A stretch of 64,000 nucleotides of DNA from Marinobacter azerbaijanicus (GCF_030250645.1 NZ_JASSVS010000005.1:248001-312000), one strand, 5' to 3'. Shown: positions 1 through 11,300, numbered from the stretch's first letter. The notes: generated by a model not told the origin, from the sequence alone. Numbers and translations are program-made.

Positions 1-1907
1 ACCAGTGTCAGAAGGCTGATGGCGCGGGTCAGCAGGAAAGTCTGATCGAACACCTGCGAGGCCAGGGCGCGGATGCTGGCGTTATCCCTTATCGTCACCT
101 CGGATATATTCCAGACATCCGCCAGCTGTTCGCTGATGTCAGCCATGGTCAGGTCGCCGGGATTCACCGAAAAGCTCTCGAAACCGGGGCTGAAATTCTC
201 CGGCAATGCAGCCCCGGAGACCATCACCTCCCCCGCCGGGCGGCCATAGTCCGCATAGATGGCCACCACATTCGCTTCGGTTGAAGTACCGCCTATGCCG
301 ATCTTTAACGTGTCACCCACTCCAAGCTGGTGCCGTCGGGCAAGCTGTTCATTGATCATCACTCCGCCCTGCTCAAGTTTTTCCCAGGGCCTGCCGCTAC
401 TGGCCAGCAGGGACCAGTCCCTCACCAGATCACTGACGGGTGTCAGAGCGAACAGATCCGCCGGAACCTGATCGCTTTCCGGCTCAGCATCCTTGCCCGG
501 CTCACCTGCCCTGATCCGTGCCTCACCACGGGCAACACGGTGCCATGGACCGATGCCTTCAAGTTCCTGCAACCGCTCTGCCGCCAGGCTCGCATCCGCG
601 CCCCGTGGCACCTCGACATAGAACTCTGCCTCCAGACGCTGAGCCAGCCATTCCTCGAAGGTGCTCTCGAACGTTGTCACCAGTGCCTGAACCGCCAGCA
701 CGGTTGCCATGGCGAACTGCAGCGCCACCACCGGCAGCGCCAGATGCCGGAACATGGCCGCCAGCTCCCGGCGCCGCCAGCGTGCCAGTGGGCCGGTTCC
801 ATCCAGAGCGGCACGCTCGGACAGCGTCTGCGCCGCCAGTGCCAGTAATCCCGGAGTGAGCCAGCCGGCACCGGCGAAAACCAGCGCCGTGCCAGCAAAG
901 GCCCAGGCCAGATCCACCGCCAGCGCTACAGTCGCCAGCCCGACAAACAGAACCAGGGCTGCAATCACTCGCCCATGACGGGAGCTGATGACACCCTGCC
1001 AACGCTGTGGAACCAGCCAGTCCACCAGGCAAGCAGTCAGCACCAGCAACAGCATGACCGCGGCGGCCTGCCACGGCAAAGATGCTGCGGAGCCTGCGTA
1101 GAGAGTGACATCAAACAGGCTGTCGAGAGCCTGTCCAAACCCACCCCCCAGCATTGCGGCAAGCTGTGTTCCCAACCAGAGTCCCGGAACCACACAAAAA
1201 CCGGACAGCACCACCAGCTCCAGTGCCAGCAACTGCTGGACCCGACGGCGGGGCACACCAAAGCGGTACAACAATTCAAAGCTCTGCCGGCGCTGAGCGA
1301 CTCCGAGGCGATGGACACTGCGTACCAGCAATCCGGTGATCAATAGCACCAGCAGGCTCAGGGCATCCAGATTAAGCAGGAAGCTGTCCGCCAGCTCGCC
1401 GGTTTCCGGCGCCAACGAAAACGCGCGCAGGGCGTATCCTTCTGGCAGCGCCACACTCTCGTTCGCCGCCAGCAGGTATAGCCGGCTTTCGTATCCCTCG
1501 CGGGAGAGCCTTATGGCGTCGCTGATATCAACAAACGGTGAGCCGTCCAATGAACCAGTGGCCCCACCTGGAGCGGATTCCCCAAAACAACCCATGGCCA
1601 GGGGATCGATACCGATCACCCGTCCCTCCGGCGGCGGGCGCTGGATTTCCAGCCAGGGTGCAACGCACAGGCCAGCCATACGCAGATCGACAAAGTCATC
1701 AACACTGACCCGCTGGCCATCGGCGCGAACCACATGGACTTGGGCCGCTACCGCTTCCTCACTCTGAAACAGACTATGTCGGGCCTGTTCGGTTAGCAGG
1801 GTAACACCGGTCCAGAGCATGGTGGCCAGCACAATCATCACCGCCAACGCCGCAAGCTGGAAAGGATGGCGGCGATAATGGCTGACGAAGGCCCGCACCA
1901 GCATCAT
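1..1907 (-). CDS. FtsX/MacB-type ABC transporter permease (partial, C-terminus beyond window)
   Basis: Inner-membrane permease partner of the ATPase that precedes it. About 635 residues are visible, starting MMLVRAFVSHYRRHP, followed by a first membrane helix near residues 15-37 and a soluble extracytoplasmic stretch. A group of hydrophobic helices then begins near residue 180, and a second soluble domain follows another helix near residue 385. Long extracytoplasmic domains between few helices are typical of FtsX-like permeases used for lipoprotein, lipid or peptide extrusion. The ATG at 1905-1907 lies only three bases after the ATPase stop, so the two are translationally linked. The reading frame is open to base 1, so the C-terminal helices are outside the window. 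The substrate cannot be read from the sequence. Confidence 0.85.
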   Translation of the reverse strand, partial: MMLVRAFVSHYRRHPFQLAALAVMIVLATMLWTGVTLLTEQARHSLFQSEEAVAAQVHVVRADGQRVSVDDFVDLRMAGLCVAPWLEIQRPPPEGRVIGIDPLAMGCFGESAPGGATGSLDGSPFVDISDAIRLSREGYESRLYLLAANESVALPEGYALRAFSLAPETGELADSFLLNLDALSLLVLLITGLLVRSVHRLGVAQRRQSFELLYRFGVPRRRVQQLLALELVVLSGFCVVPGLWLGTQLAAMLGGGFGQALDSLFDVTLYAGSAASLPWQAAAVMLLLVLTACLVDWLVPQRWQGVISSRHGRVIAALVLFVGLATVALAVDLAWAFAGTALVFAGAGWLTPGLLALAAQTLSERAALDGTGPLARWRRRELAAMFRHLALPVVALQFAMATVLAVQALVTTFESTFEEWLAQRLEAEFYVEVPRGADASLAAERLQELEGIGPWHRVARGEARIRAGEPGKDAEPESDQVPADLFALTPVSDLVRDWSLLASSGRPWEKLEQGGVMINEQLARRHQLGVGDTLKIGIGGTSTEANVVAIYADYGRPAGEVMVSGAALPENFSPGFESFSVNPGDLTMADISEQLADVWNISEVTIRDNASIRALASQVFDQTFLLTRAISLLTL

Positions 1908-1910
1908 GGA

Positions 1911-2594
1911 TTAACCGGTGCCACGGGCGGTGGAAGCACTGAGATCAAGCAGATGGTCACAGCGGGAAGCCAGCCCGGTATCGTGGGTGGCAAGTACCAG
2001 GGCACACCCGGTATCACGTTGCATCGCAAACAGACAGTCGGCCACCTCGTCGGCGGTCTGACGATCAAGGCTGCCAGTGGGCTCATCCGCCAGGATCAGC
2101 GCTGGCGACATGGCAAACACCATGGCCAGTGCGGCACGCTGGGCCTGGCCGCCGGAAACCTGGTCCGGATAGCGATCCGCTTCGGCGCCCACCCCGAGAC
2201 GTTCCAGCCAGCCACGCTCGCCACCGGCCCCACGGCCAGCCAGATTCGCCCGCAGGCGCACATTATCCACCAGTGACAGGGCTGGCATCAGGTTCGCTTC
2301 CTGAAACACCACACCGATGGATCGCCTGCGCAGCTCCGCCCACCGTGCGTCGATGTCGTTATTATCAATTCCATCGAACGATTCGCCCATGACCGTGATG
2401 CGCCCCTCATCGGGCACCTGCAAACCGCACAGAAGATTCAGCAGGGTGCTCTTGCCCGACCCTGAACGCCCGACAACCGCCAGGGACTCGCCCGGGAAGA
2501 CGCTCAATGTCAGACCACTGAGCACTGATACCCGCTGCCTACCGCTAGTAAACGCTCTGCTCAACCTTTCGACACTCAGCACCGGACTCGACAT
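1911..2594 (-). CDS. ABC transporter ATP-binding protein (LolD/MacB-type)
   Basis: A 227-residue ATPase that energises the FtsX-like permease downstream. Walker A is GRSGSGKST at residues 42-50, the signature is VSGGQAQR, and Walker B ends in ILADEP with the usual TGSLD sequence after it, typical of the LolD/MacB/YbbA group. Its start overlaps the stop of the RND gene by one base (TGATG), and the permease follows three bases after its stop. Adaptor, RND pump, ATPase and permease therefore form one tightly packed transcription unit. Both an ATP-driven and a proton-driven exporter follow one adaptor gene, which is unusual. Confidence 0.9.
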   Translation of the reverse strand: MSSPVLSVERLSRAFTSGRQRVSVLSGLTLSVFPGESLAVVGRSGSGKSTLLNLLCGLQVPDEGRITVMGESFDGIDNNDIDARWAELRRRSIGVVFQEANLMPALSLVDNVRLRANLAGRGAGGERGWLERLGVGAEADRYPDQVSGGQAQRAALAMVFAMSPALILADEPTGSLDRQTADEVADCLFAMQRDTGCALVLATHDTGLASRCDHLLDLSASTARGTG

Positions 2595-5500
2595 CAGACA
2601 CTCCGCTGGATCGTGGGCTCAGGTTCCTCGCCCCGGCGGTAAGCCCGCCACTCCCGGAACTGCTCAAGGTAGGACAGCAGCGCCGGAATCACCGCCAGCA
2701 CCAGCAAGGTGGACAATGCAAGGCCAAAGGCAATGGAGGTGGCCATCGGAATCAGGAACTGGGCCTGCAGTGAGGTTTCGAACAGCAGGGGAAGCAGTCC
2801 ACCGATGGTGGTCAGGGAGGTCAGCAGCACTGCACGCACCCGCTGCACCGCCGCCTCGTTGAGCGCATCGGTAATACCAAGGCCCTTCTGTCGCTGCTGG
2901 TTGTAGAAGGCAACCAGGATAATGGCATTGTTTACCACAATGCCGGACAGACCAAACAGCCCGAACAACGAGAGAATGGTCAGCTGCAACCCCATCAACC
3001 AGTGGCCGATAAGCGCCCCCACCAGCGCGAAGGGAATAATGGCCATCACGATCACCGGCATGCTCCAGGAAGCGAACACCCAGGCCAGCACCACATACAT
3101 CAGGCCGAGGCCGATGATCAGGCCGGTTTTCATGTCATCCATGGTTTCTCTCTGGTCGGCGGCCCGCCCCTCGAAGCTGTATCGCAGGTTGTACTGACCG
3201 GCCAGTGAGGGCAGCACGTTTTCCTCCAGGCTGGCGATGATCTGGTCTGAGGTACTGATACGGGTATTCAGGGAAGCGGTGACTTCTACCGCCAGCTCTC
3301 CTTCAGCATGTCGCAGGGCCTGGAAGCCCTGGCGATGGTCCAGGTTCATGACCTGGGTCAGCGGAACGAAGCGTCCGTCAGGCACCCGCACCGTCAGCCG
3401 TGAGAGGGTCTCCATGCTTTCCCGTTGCTCGCGGGGTAACTGCACCCGCACTTCCACTTCATCCCGCCCGTCCTGGTAGATCTGCGCAATACGGCCATCA
3501 AAGGCGGCCCGCAACTGACGGCCAAGGTCGTCCGTGGCCAGGCCCAATGCCTCACCATAGGCGCTGACCTGGTAGATGAGCTGTTCCCGCCCCCAGGGCA
3601 TGTCATCCTCGGTATCCAGCACGCCGGGCAGGGTGCGCAGTGACTCATTGAGAGTTTCCGCAGCCTTCTTGAGGCTTAAGGCATCCTCTCCCGTGAGTCG
3701 CACGTTGACATCCCGGCCCGGGGGACCGGACTGGCGCTCGGAAATGGTCAGATTATCGAGGCCGGCTGGCCGGTTCAGTCGATCCCGCCAGGCGGTGATG
3801 AATTCAGGGTTGCGAACCGGGCGACGGTCCGAGGGCACCAGCTCCACCATGATGGACCCAAGCTCATCGCCGGTGCGCGTGGTGCCCTCCGCACCCTGGG
3901 TAGTGCCATGATTGGCGACAGCGTGCAGGATCAGGTCACCGCCCAGCGCTTTCTCGGTTTCGTTCAGCGCCCGTTGCATCTCAGCGACGAAATCGTCCAC
4001 CGTTTCCCGGTTGGTACCGGCCACGAAACTGGCATTGGCATAAAGCACAGAAGGCTCCGGGGTAGGAAAGAAATTGAACCCCAACCGGCCGCCGACCAGC
4101 AGGCCCACCGTCACCAGGGCCACCGCCAACGCTGAAGCCAGGGTGATACCGCGGTGCTGAAGGGTGTAACGGGACGCTCTGCGGAAGGGGCCTTCGCGGA
4201 AGCGGTCAAAGCCTGTTTCAAACCGTTTGCGCAGACGTTCCACCGGCCCTGCCTGTGCCCGTTTGTTCTTACCGGGAGTGAAAGCATGGCGCAGGTGAGC
4301 CGGCAGTACGATAAAGCACTCCATTAACGAGGCAATCAACACACAGATCATCACCAGGGGAATATCCCCAAGGATGTTGCCAATCACACCCCCTACCACC
4401 AACAGAGGCATGAAAGCGGCCACGGTGGTGAGTGAGGACGCCAGGACCGGCCAGACCATCCGCTTGGCGGCTCCTTCCGAGGCATAGATCGACTCCTCAC
4501 CCATGCGGGCATGAGCATCGGCGTCCTCCCCCACCACAATGGCATCGTCCACGATGACCCCCAGCGCCATGATCAGCGCAAACAGGGAAATCATGTTAAT
4601 GGAGCCGCCAATTCCCCAGAGCACTGCCAGTGCCGCCAGAAAGGCGGTCGGTATCCCAATGGCCACCCACATCGCCACACGCCCCGGCAGGAACAGGTAA
4701 AGCAGGATAATGACCAGGACCAGACCACCCATACCGTTCTTGATCAGCAGGGAAATACGGTCGTCCAATAGTTGCCAGGTCTCATCGTAGACCTCCAGTT
4801 CAACCGAGGGCGGCAGCACGGGCCGGGTATCTGCAAGCCAGCTCTCGAGCACACCTGCGGCATCCAGGGAATTGCCATCCTCCGCTCGCTGGAGCTGCAA
4901 CTCCACCGCTGGATGGCCATCACGGGTAAGCTTGACCTGGCTTTCCCGGGATTCCTGGCGAATGATGGCGATGTCGCCCAGGCGCAACCGGGTGCGTTCA
5001 TCACTGAGAACCGGTATGGTTTCGAAGGCCTGTGGGCTGCGGCGCTGCTCAACCGACCGCAGCTCACGGGTGGCATCCTGTTGCCCCATCATGCCGGCGG
5101 GCAGGTCACGGGAAACTGACCCCACGCGCTCGGCAATCTGGTCCAGGGACAGGCCCAGGGCTTCCAGGCGTTCGACAGGCACATCAATGCTGATCTGTTG
5201 CTCCGGCAACCCCCGGATGGACACCCGGTCAATGCCCCGCGACAGCAGTTCGTCCTCAAACCGGTAAGCCAGCTGACGCAACTCGGAGCGGTCCATGTCG
5301 CCGTAGATCAGCAATCGGCCAACCGGTTCGTATCGCTCAAACCGGGTCACCTGCGGCTCTTCCGCCTCCGCCGGCAGGTTGGTGAATTCATCCACCTGCT
5401 GCCGCACATCATCCAGTGCCTGGATCGGGTTGGTATTCTCGGTGAACTCCAGGGTGATCGACGATATCCCCTGGGCCGAGGTGGAAGTCATCTTCTTCAG

Positions 5501-5740
5501 CCCCTGAACACTGCGAAGACGCTGCTCCAGGGGATTGGTGATGCCCTGCTCCACATCCTCCGCGGAAGCGCCGCTCCACACCACCCGTACGCTGACAATA
5601 TCCAGGGCAAAGTTGGGAAAGAACTGGATGTTCATACGGGTCAGCGCCAGGGTGCCGCCAAGCAGCATCACCAGCATCACCAGGTTGGCAGCTACCCGAT
5701 GGTGAACAAAAAAACCGATCACCCCCCTGCGGCGCCTCAT
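2594..5740 (-). CDS. RND efflux transporter permease (AcrB family)
   Basis: A 1048-residue proton-driven inner-membrane pump of full AcrB-family length. The first helix is at about residues 15-33. It is followed by a porter domain, a cluster of helices from about residue 335 containing the proton-relay motif GVIVDDAIVV, a second porter domain, and C-terminal helices including LFGLFGLSGIVVNNAIILV. The two adjacent aspartates needed for proton translocation are present. The start overlaps the adaptor stop by four bases (ATGA), so the two are co-translated. No outer-membrane channel gene is visible, so a TolC-like partner must be elsewhere. The substrate is unknown. Confidence 0.92.
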   Translation of the reverse strand: MRRRRGVIGFFVHHRVAANLVMLVMLLGGTLALTRMNIQFFPNFALDIVSVRVVWSGASAEDVEQGITNPLEQRLRSVQGLKKMTSTSAQGISSITLEFTENTNPIQALDDVRQQVDEFTNLPAEAEEPQVTRFERYEPVGRLLIYGDMDRSELRQLAYRFEDELLSRGIDRVSIRGLPEQQISIDVPVERLEALGLSLDQIAERVGSVSRDLPAGMMGQQDATRELRSVEQRRSPQAFETIPVLSDERTRLRLGDIAIIRQESRESQVKLTRDGHPAVELQLQRAEDGNSLDAAGVLESWLADTRPVLPPSVELEVYDETWQLLDDRISLLIKNGMGGLVLVIILLYLFLPGRVAMWVAIGIPTAFLAALAVLWGIGGSINMISLFALIMALGVIVDDAIVVGEDADAHARMGEESIYASEGAAKRMVWPVLASSLTTVAAFMPLLVVGGVIGNILGDIPLVMICVLIASLMECFIVLPAHLRHAFTPGKNKRAQAGPVERLRKRFETGFDRFREGPFRRASRYTLQHRGITLASALAVALVTVGLLVGGRLGFNFFPTPEPSVLYANASFVAGTNRETVDDFVAEMQRALNETEKALGGDLILHAVANHGTTQGAEGTTRTGDELGSIMVELVPSDRRPVRNPEFITAWRDRLNRPAGLDNLTISERQSGPPGRDVNVRLTGEDALSLKKAAETLNESLRTLPGVLDTEDDMPWGREQLIYQVSAYGEALGLATDDLGRQLRAAFDGRIAQIYQDGRDEVEVRVQLPREQRESMETLSRLTVRVPDGRFVPLTQVMNLDHRQGFQALRHAEGELAVEVTASLNTRISTSDQIIASLEENVLPSLAGQYNLRYSFEGRAADQRETMDDMKTGLIIGLGLMYVVLAWVFASWSMPVIVMAIIPFALVGALIGHWLMGLQLTILSLFGLFGLSGIVVNNAIILVAFYNQQRQKGLGITDALNEAAVQRVRAVLLTSLTTIGGLLPLLFETSLQAQFLIPMATSIAFGLALSTLLVLAVIPALLSYLEQFREWRAYRRGEEPEPTIQRSV

Positions 5741-6978
5741 TCGCCGGCCTCCGGCCCGGTTTCCGCCAGCTCCACCTTCAAACCGCTCATGGCATTGGGC
5801 AGATGAGTCGTAATCAGGGCATCCCCCGCTTCCAGGTCCTCAGCCGATACCAGAACCTGGCGCCCACCGTTGGCGTCATTTGCCTCCCCCAGGCGCTTCA
5901 CCGTGACACGCTGCATGCGGAAGTCATCGGTCATCCGGTACACGCTGTCGCTGCCGTAAAGGGCGCTGTAAGGGATAGCGATGGCGTCTTCTCGTGGAGG
6001 TCTTTCCAGAGTGACCGGAAGCAATCCACCCGGGCGCAGGCCACCGGCATCGCCGTCCAGGGTAAGAATTGCTTCAGTGCCTGAAGGATCACTGGTGCCG
6101 GCGAAACGGGACAGGATAAAACGGTGCAGGCCGTCTTCGGTCAGTGCCTGCAGATGTTCACCGGCATTCAGGGCATCCAGCAGCTCCTGCCGGAAAACAT
6201 CCGGAACTCTGGCTCTGAGCTCCAGCCCCTGGTCAGGGTAGACGGAAAGTAGCTGCGCGTTCGGTGACACGCGATCACCCTCCGCCACCCTGATGTCGGT
6301 CACGACACCATCGAATGGCGCTGTCACTGTTGCTCTTTCGGCGTCCCGTCGCGCGGAAGCCAGGCTTGCCTGCGCCCCGTCGAGCCGGGCTTCCAGGCTT
6401 TGCACGCGGGAGGGGTGTTCGTCCACTGCCCGCTGCCGGGCCGTAACCGTCAGACGGGCGCGCGCCAGGGCATCAGAGGCAGCATCCAGCGCTTCCTGAG
6501 AAGACAGGTTGCGACTGACCAGAGACTGAGTTCTCTCAAACTGCCGCCGGGCGTTACTCAGAATGGCCTTCTCTCCCTCTAGCGCCTCCCGGTCGTTCGC
6601 ATGGCGCACCTGTTCCGCTGCCAACTGGGCCTGGAGATCCTTGACCTCTGCTTCGGCGCGGGTTACCAGCGGCCCGATATCAGCCTCATCCAGAGCGACA
6701 AGGAGATCCCCCTCAGTCACACGCTGCCCCTCCCGCACCGGTCGACTCCCGATCCGCCCTGCCAGGGGCGCGGCAATCGTTGTCTGCTCAGGTGCCACAA
6801 GCTGGCCATACAGAGACAGCACCGGTGTGTGGACTCCGGGTTCGACGATCATCACCTCAATCAGCCAGCTGCGCTCCTGGGCGCTAACTGCTTCTGGTTC
6901 GGGCCGGGTGACCTTGAGCAGAATAAAGCCGGCAACACCGAGTGCGAATATGAGTATGGGAATAATTCGTTTTGACAT
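5737..6978 (-). CDS. RND periplasmic adaptor (membrane fusion protein)
   Basis: A 413-residue adaptor linking the inner-membrane pump to an outer-membrane channel. It begins with a positive MSKR stretch and one N-terminal membrane anchor (about residues 5-23). A lipoyl/barrel-sandwich half follows, then a long alpha-helical hairpin (about residues 95-210, rich in Ala, Glu, Arg, Gln), then the second lipoyl half (VTAPFDGVVTDIRVAEGDRV) and a beta-barrel domain. It is the first gene of a four-gene operon with the RND pump, ATPase and FtsX-like permease. A plausible promoter lies about 100 bases upstream. Confidence 0.9.
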   Translation of the reverse strand: MSKRIIPILIFALGVAGFILLKVTRPEPEAVSAQERSWLIEVMIVEPGVHTPVLSLYGQLVAPEQTTIAAPLAGRIGSRPVREGQRVTEGDLLVALDEADIGPLVTRAEAEVKDLQAQLAAEQVRHANDREALEGEKAILSNARRQFERTQSLVSRNLSSQEALDAASDALARARLTVTARQRAVDEHPSRVQSLEARLDGAQASLASARRDAERATVTAPFDGVVTDIRVAEGDRVSPNAQLLSVYPDQGLELRARVPDVFRQELLDALNAGEHLQALTEDGLHRFILSRFAGTSDPSGTEAILTLDGDAGGLRPGGLLPVTLERPPREDAIAIPYSALYGSDSVYRMTDDFRMQRVTVKRLGEANDANGGRQVLVSAEDLEAGDALITTHLPNAMSGLKVELAETGPEAGE

Positions 6979-7077
6979 GGTTCTCTGGCCGCTTGCGGTG
7001 TGTCAATCTGGATAGCGTCTGGGTTCTTACTATACAACCCGAACCCGGTTTTGGATCCGGCCAAGGAATGGCGCGTC

Positions 7078-7104
7078 AATATAACGCATGCCGGATCATT
7101 GCAA
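7078..7104 (-). promoter_or_regulatory. Candidate sigma-70 promoter of the adaptor/RND/ABC operon
   Basis: On the minus strand TTGCAA (7104-7099) and TATATT (7083-7078) are separated by 15 bases, slightly short for sigma-70 but with good hexamers. It lies 100 bases ahead of the adaptor start, in the 266-base divergent gap shared with the diguanylate cyclase gene. No operator or regulator gene is evident. Confidence 0.3.
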
Positions 7105-7244
7105 AAAGACCTACAACTTTAGTCTTAATAGGTATCACTTTCTGTCGAAAACCTGATCTAATTCACACTTCTCTTGTGTTTATCTTGTCTACACATATTA
7201 CGGCTCGGGCTCAGCCCGTTCATCGCCGACAAAGACCTCACAGC

Positions 7245-8303
7245 ATGGATAGCTATAAAGATTCCCTGAAAGAACTGGCACGGCCTTACCGCAAGGCGGT
7301 ACTAAAGGCACTGCTGGTGCTGACCATCATTGGCGCCATCCTGTTCTCATCAATGAACCTGCTCAAAGGCAGCTACCCCCTTGCGCTCGTTGAAGTCGCA
7401 ATGGGCGTCTATTCCATCGTCGTTTACCGGGCAATCCGTCATACCCGGCATCTGGAACGATGGATCATTGCCTACCTGATACCCTTCTTTACCGCCATGA
7501 TGTTTGCAATGGCCACCCCCCGGGCTACATCCGCTGTACACGCATGGGTGTTGCTGATCCCCATTATCTCCCACCTGCTGATGGGGCGCCGTCTCGGGCT
7601 GGCGGTTTCTGTTTTCTACATGGGAGTCGCAGCGGTCATTTTTCTCTACAGGCACCTGGACCAGCCAGAAATGATGCAGGCCCTGCCGATTACCAACATT
7701 GCCGTGATTTCTCTCTGCATCCTGGTGTTTTCACATGTTTACGAAGTCACCCGCGAAACGTCCGAGCGCCGACTCATGAAAATGGCACAGACCGACCCGC
7801 TTACCGGGCTCGCCAACCGTGCGCGGCTCAGCGATATTTTTGAACGGGAAAAAAACAGGGCGCAACGATACAGCACACCCGTATCTGTCCTGGTCCTGGA
7901 CCTGGACCACTTCAAGAGCGTTAACGACGACCATGGTCACGAAACCGGCGACCTGGCACTGCAACACGTTGCCCGCATTTTCAGAGAGTGCCTGCGCGCC
8001 ACTGATCTGCCAGCTCGGCTGGGGGGCGAGGAATTCGGCATCCTGCTTAGCAACACCAATAGCCAGCAGGCTCTGGAAGTGGCTGAAAAAATCCGTCTGG
8101 CGGTCGCATCCACTCCACTTGCCATCAACAGCAATGCGGTTCGCCTGACACTCAGCGGTGGCGTGGCTGAACTCGGGATCGACGGTGACACCCTGCGCGA
8201 CCTGGTCCGCGAAGCAGATACCCGCCTTTACACAGCCAAGGAATCCGGTCGCAACCAGATAGTTCCCGCGCTCTCGGTATCGGCTGCGGCAGCCCGGACC
8301 TGA
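7245..8303 (+). CDS. Membrane-bound diguanylate cyclase (GGDEF)
   Basis: Predicted to make cyclic di-GMP from two GTP. From the chosen ATG the protein has 352 residues: a short charged N-terminus, five or six membrane helices (about residues 20-165) and a C-terminal GGDEF domain with an intact GGEEF active site at residues 260-264. RATD at 251-254, five residues before the active site, matches the RxxD allosteric inhibition site, so product feedback is expected. The frame stays open upstream to 6972, but that extension is low-complexity and covers the divergent promoter region. The ATG followed by DSYKDSLKEL fits better. Its TGA abuts the stop of the convergent RND gene (TGATCA). Confidence 0.88.
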   Translation: MDSYKDSLKELARPYRKAVLKALLVLTIIGAILFSSMNLLKGSYPLALVEVAMGVYSIVVYRAIRHTRHLERWIIAYLIPFFTAMMFAMATPRATSAVHAWVLLIPIISHLLMGRRLGLAVSVFYMGVAAVIFLYRHLDQPEMMQALPITNIAVISLCILVFSHVYEVTRETSERRLMKMAQTDPLTGLANRARLSDIFEREKNRAQRYSTPVSVLVLDLDHFKSVNDDHGHETGDLALQHVARIFRECLRATDLPARLGGEEFGILLSNTNSQQALEVAEKIRLAVASTPLAINSNAVRLTLSGGVAELGIDGDTLRDLVREADTRLYTAKESGRNQIVPALSVSAAAART

Positions 8304-11300
8304 TCAGACCCATCGGCAACGGGCAAGAGTATAGTAAAGCAATGGCACCACAACGACCGTAAGCAGGGTGGACATGGCCAGACCAAAGATCAGCGAAATA
8401 GCCAGACCGTTGAATATCGGATCGTTCAGTATGAAGTAAGCACCCACCATCGCTGAAATCGCTGTCAGGGCAATGGGTTTTATGCGCACTGCTCCGGCCA
8501 GAACCACGGCTCTGTCCAGCTCCATACCCTCATCGATCAGTTGCCGGATAAACACCACCAACAGGATGGAATTGCGCACGATGATGCCCGCGAGGGCAAT
8601 CATGCCGATCATACTGGTCGCGGTGAATTCACGGCCCAACAGGGCATGGCCGGGCATGATTCCGATCAGCGTCAGCGGGATTGGCGCCATGATAACCAGC
8701 GGCAGAATGTAGGAACGGAACTGCGCCACCAGCAGCACGAAAATCATGAATATGCCCACACTGTAGGCCGCGCCCATATCCCGGAAGGTTTCGTAGGTAA
8801 TCTGCCATTCGCCGTCCCACTTCAGGGTACCTTTTTCCGGCAGCGGTGGCTGGTCAATAAAGTACTGTTCCGGCGCGCCCTCCTGCTGCTTCAGGCGATC
8901 CACCATGGCAAACATGCCATAAAGCGGTGAATCAATATCACCGGCCATATCCGCCGTCACATAGGTTACCGGCAGCAGATCCTTGTGGTAGATAGCTCCC
9001 ATCCAGTCTGCCTCCCGAACCTCGGCAATACTTGCCAGCGGTACAAGATTACCACTACGGCTGCGCACATTAAGGGACAGCAGAACCGATGGCTGGGCCT
9101 TGTCGCCCTCGTCCAGTATCACCCGGATGGGGACAGGATACTTGGCGTGGTCATCGTGCAGAAAACTGACGCCGCTGCCACCGAGGGCTGTCTGCAAGGC
9201 GCTGACCACCTGTGCCTGGGAAACCCCCAGCCGTGCAGCTCGATCCCGGTCCACGACCACTTCCCATTGCCGGGTTGGAGCTTCCAGGGTGGTATCAATA
9301 TCCACCAGCCCCTCAACCTCGGCCATGCCCTCGGCCACATTGCGGGCCAGTTCTGCCCGACGGAATTCGTTCACCGCATAGATCTCGGCCACCACGGGCG
9401 ACAGAACCGGTGGCCCCGGCGGCACTTCCACGATCTTCACGCTGGCACCGTACCTGTCGCCGATTTCCGTCATCGGTGCCCGAAGGGACTGGGCAATGTC
9501 GTGGGACTGGCGGTCGCGATTGTCCTCGTGACTCAGATTGATCTGAATATCGCCCTGATAGGGGTCGCCGCGCAGATAATACTGTCGCACCAGTCCGTTG
9601 AAGTTGATGGGGGAGGCGGTACCGGCATAGGTCTGCCAGTTGGCCACTTCCTCGACCGTTTCCAGATAGCGGCCCATTTCCATCAGCACCCGCTGGGTCT
9701 GTTCCATCGGGGTTCGCTCGGGCATATCCACCACCACCTGCAACTCGGATTTGTTGTCGAACGGCAGCATTTTGAGGATGACAGCCAGGAATACCGGCAA
9801 TGATGCTGCGGCAATGGTAAGACCAACCACGCCCAGCCCAAGCAGTCGACGTCGCCAGTGGTGATCCCCCAGAAAAGGACTCAGTACCGTCTGGAAAATA
9901 CGCAGCGACAATGGGCTGACACCGTCTGCGGAACTGGAGGCTTCATCCGCTTCTGCGGCCATCTCTCCTTTCTTGTGCTTGAGTAACCGGAACGCCAGCC
10001 AGGGCGCCACTACGAAGGCCACAATCTGGGACAGCACCATACCCGCAGAGGCATTGATCGGAATCGGACTCATGTACGGGCCCATCAGGCCACTGACAAA
10101 CGCCATGGGAATCAGCGCCGCCATGATGGTCAGGCTCGCCATGATGGTAGGCGTGCCCACTTCGTCTACCGCCAGTGGAATGATGTCTTTCACCGGCAAC
10201 CGGGAGTTGCGGATCCGCCGGTTGATGTTCTCGGTGATCACGATGCCGTCATCCACCAGTATGCCGATGGAGAAAATCAGCGCGAACAGTGAGACCCGGT
10301 TGAGGGTAAAACCCCAGGCCCAGGAAAACACCAGGGTCAGCAGCAGGGTAATCAGGACAGCGAGCCCCACTATCAGGGCCTGGCGCCAGCCCATGGCGGC
10401 AAGCACCAGCAACACCACGCACAGGGTGGCGGAGATCAGGTCGGTAATCAGCTTGCGGGCTTTCTGGGAGGCCGTAACACCATAGTCACGGGTGACCAGA
10501 ACCTCTATGCCCTCTGGTAATGCGCGATTGCGCAACTGCTCCAGTCGCTCTTCAATCGCTGTGGTGATATTGACGGCGTTTTCACCGGGCTTTTTGGCGA
10601 TCGCCAGGGTGACTGCAGGATAAACGTCACCGGGCTGACCCGCTGTCCCGTCTTCCTGGGCAGGCCCGAAACCGGTCATAACGCTCTGGTCAGGCACGGT
10701 ACCACCCCGACTGATGTCGGCGACATCCTCCAGGTAAACCGCCGCACCATTATGCATGCCCACCACCAAGCGGCGGACGTCGCCGACCGACTCCAGCAGG
10801 GTGCCGGCCTGAACCGGAATAGAAAGATTATCCCGGGTCACCCGGGCCTCCTGGCTGCTGGCATTGGCAGCGGCCAGGGCGTGACGAATATCCTCAACGG
10901 TGAGATTGAAGCCTGCCAGCAACGCAGGATCAAAGCGGATATCGACCCGGTCCGGGATGCCACCGGTGGTGTAGATGTCCCGGGTGCCCGGAACCCGCTT
11001 GAGGGCGACTTCCAGCATATGGGCAAGACGGGTAAGTTCTTCACCGGTGTGCCCATTAACCGGATCATAGAGCGTCAGAGTCATGACAGGCACATCGTCA
11101 ATCCCCTTGGGTTTGATCAACGGCTGGGTTGCGCCCAGGTTGGCTGGCAGCCAGTCCTGATTCGAATAGACCTGGTTATAAAGCCGGACCAGCGCCTCCT
11201 GTCGTGGAATACCCACTTCGAACTGGACCGTGATGACCGCCTGCCCCTGCCTTGATACCGAATAGACATGCTCCACGCCCTTGATTTCGCTCATCACCTG

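Noticed and set aside
6972..7244. In-frame N-terminal extension of the diguanylate cyclase
   Set aside because: It overlaps the divergent promoter region and the adaptor start, lacks a ribosome site at its ATG, and the residues are unlike any membrane sensor. The ATG at 7245 is used.
8973..9803. Long open frames antisense to the RND pump genes (for example 8985-9803 +)
   Set aside because: They are shadows of high-GC coding sequence: His/Gln/Arg-rich translations without domains or ribosome sites.
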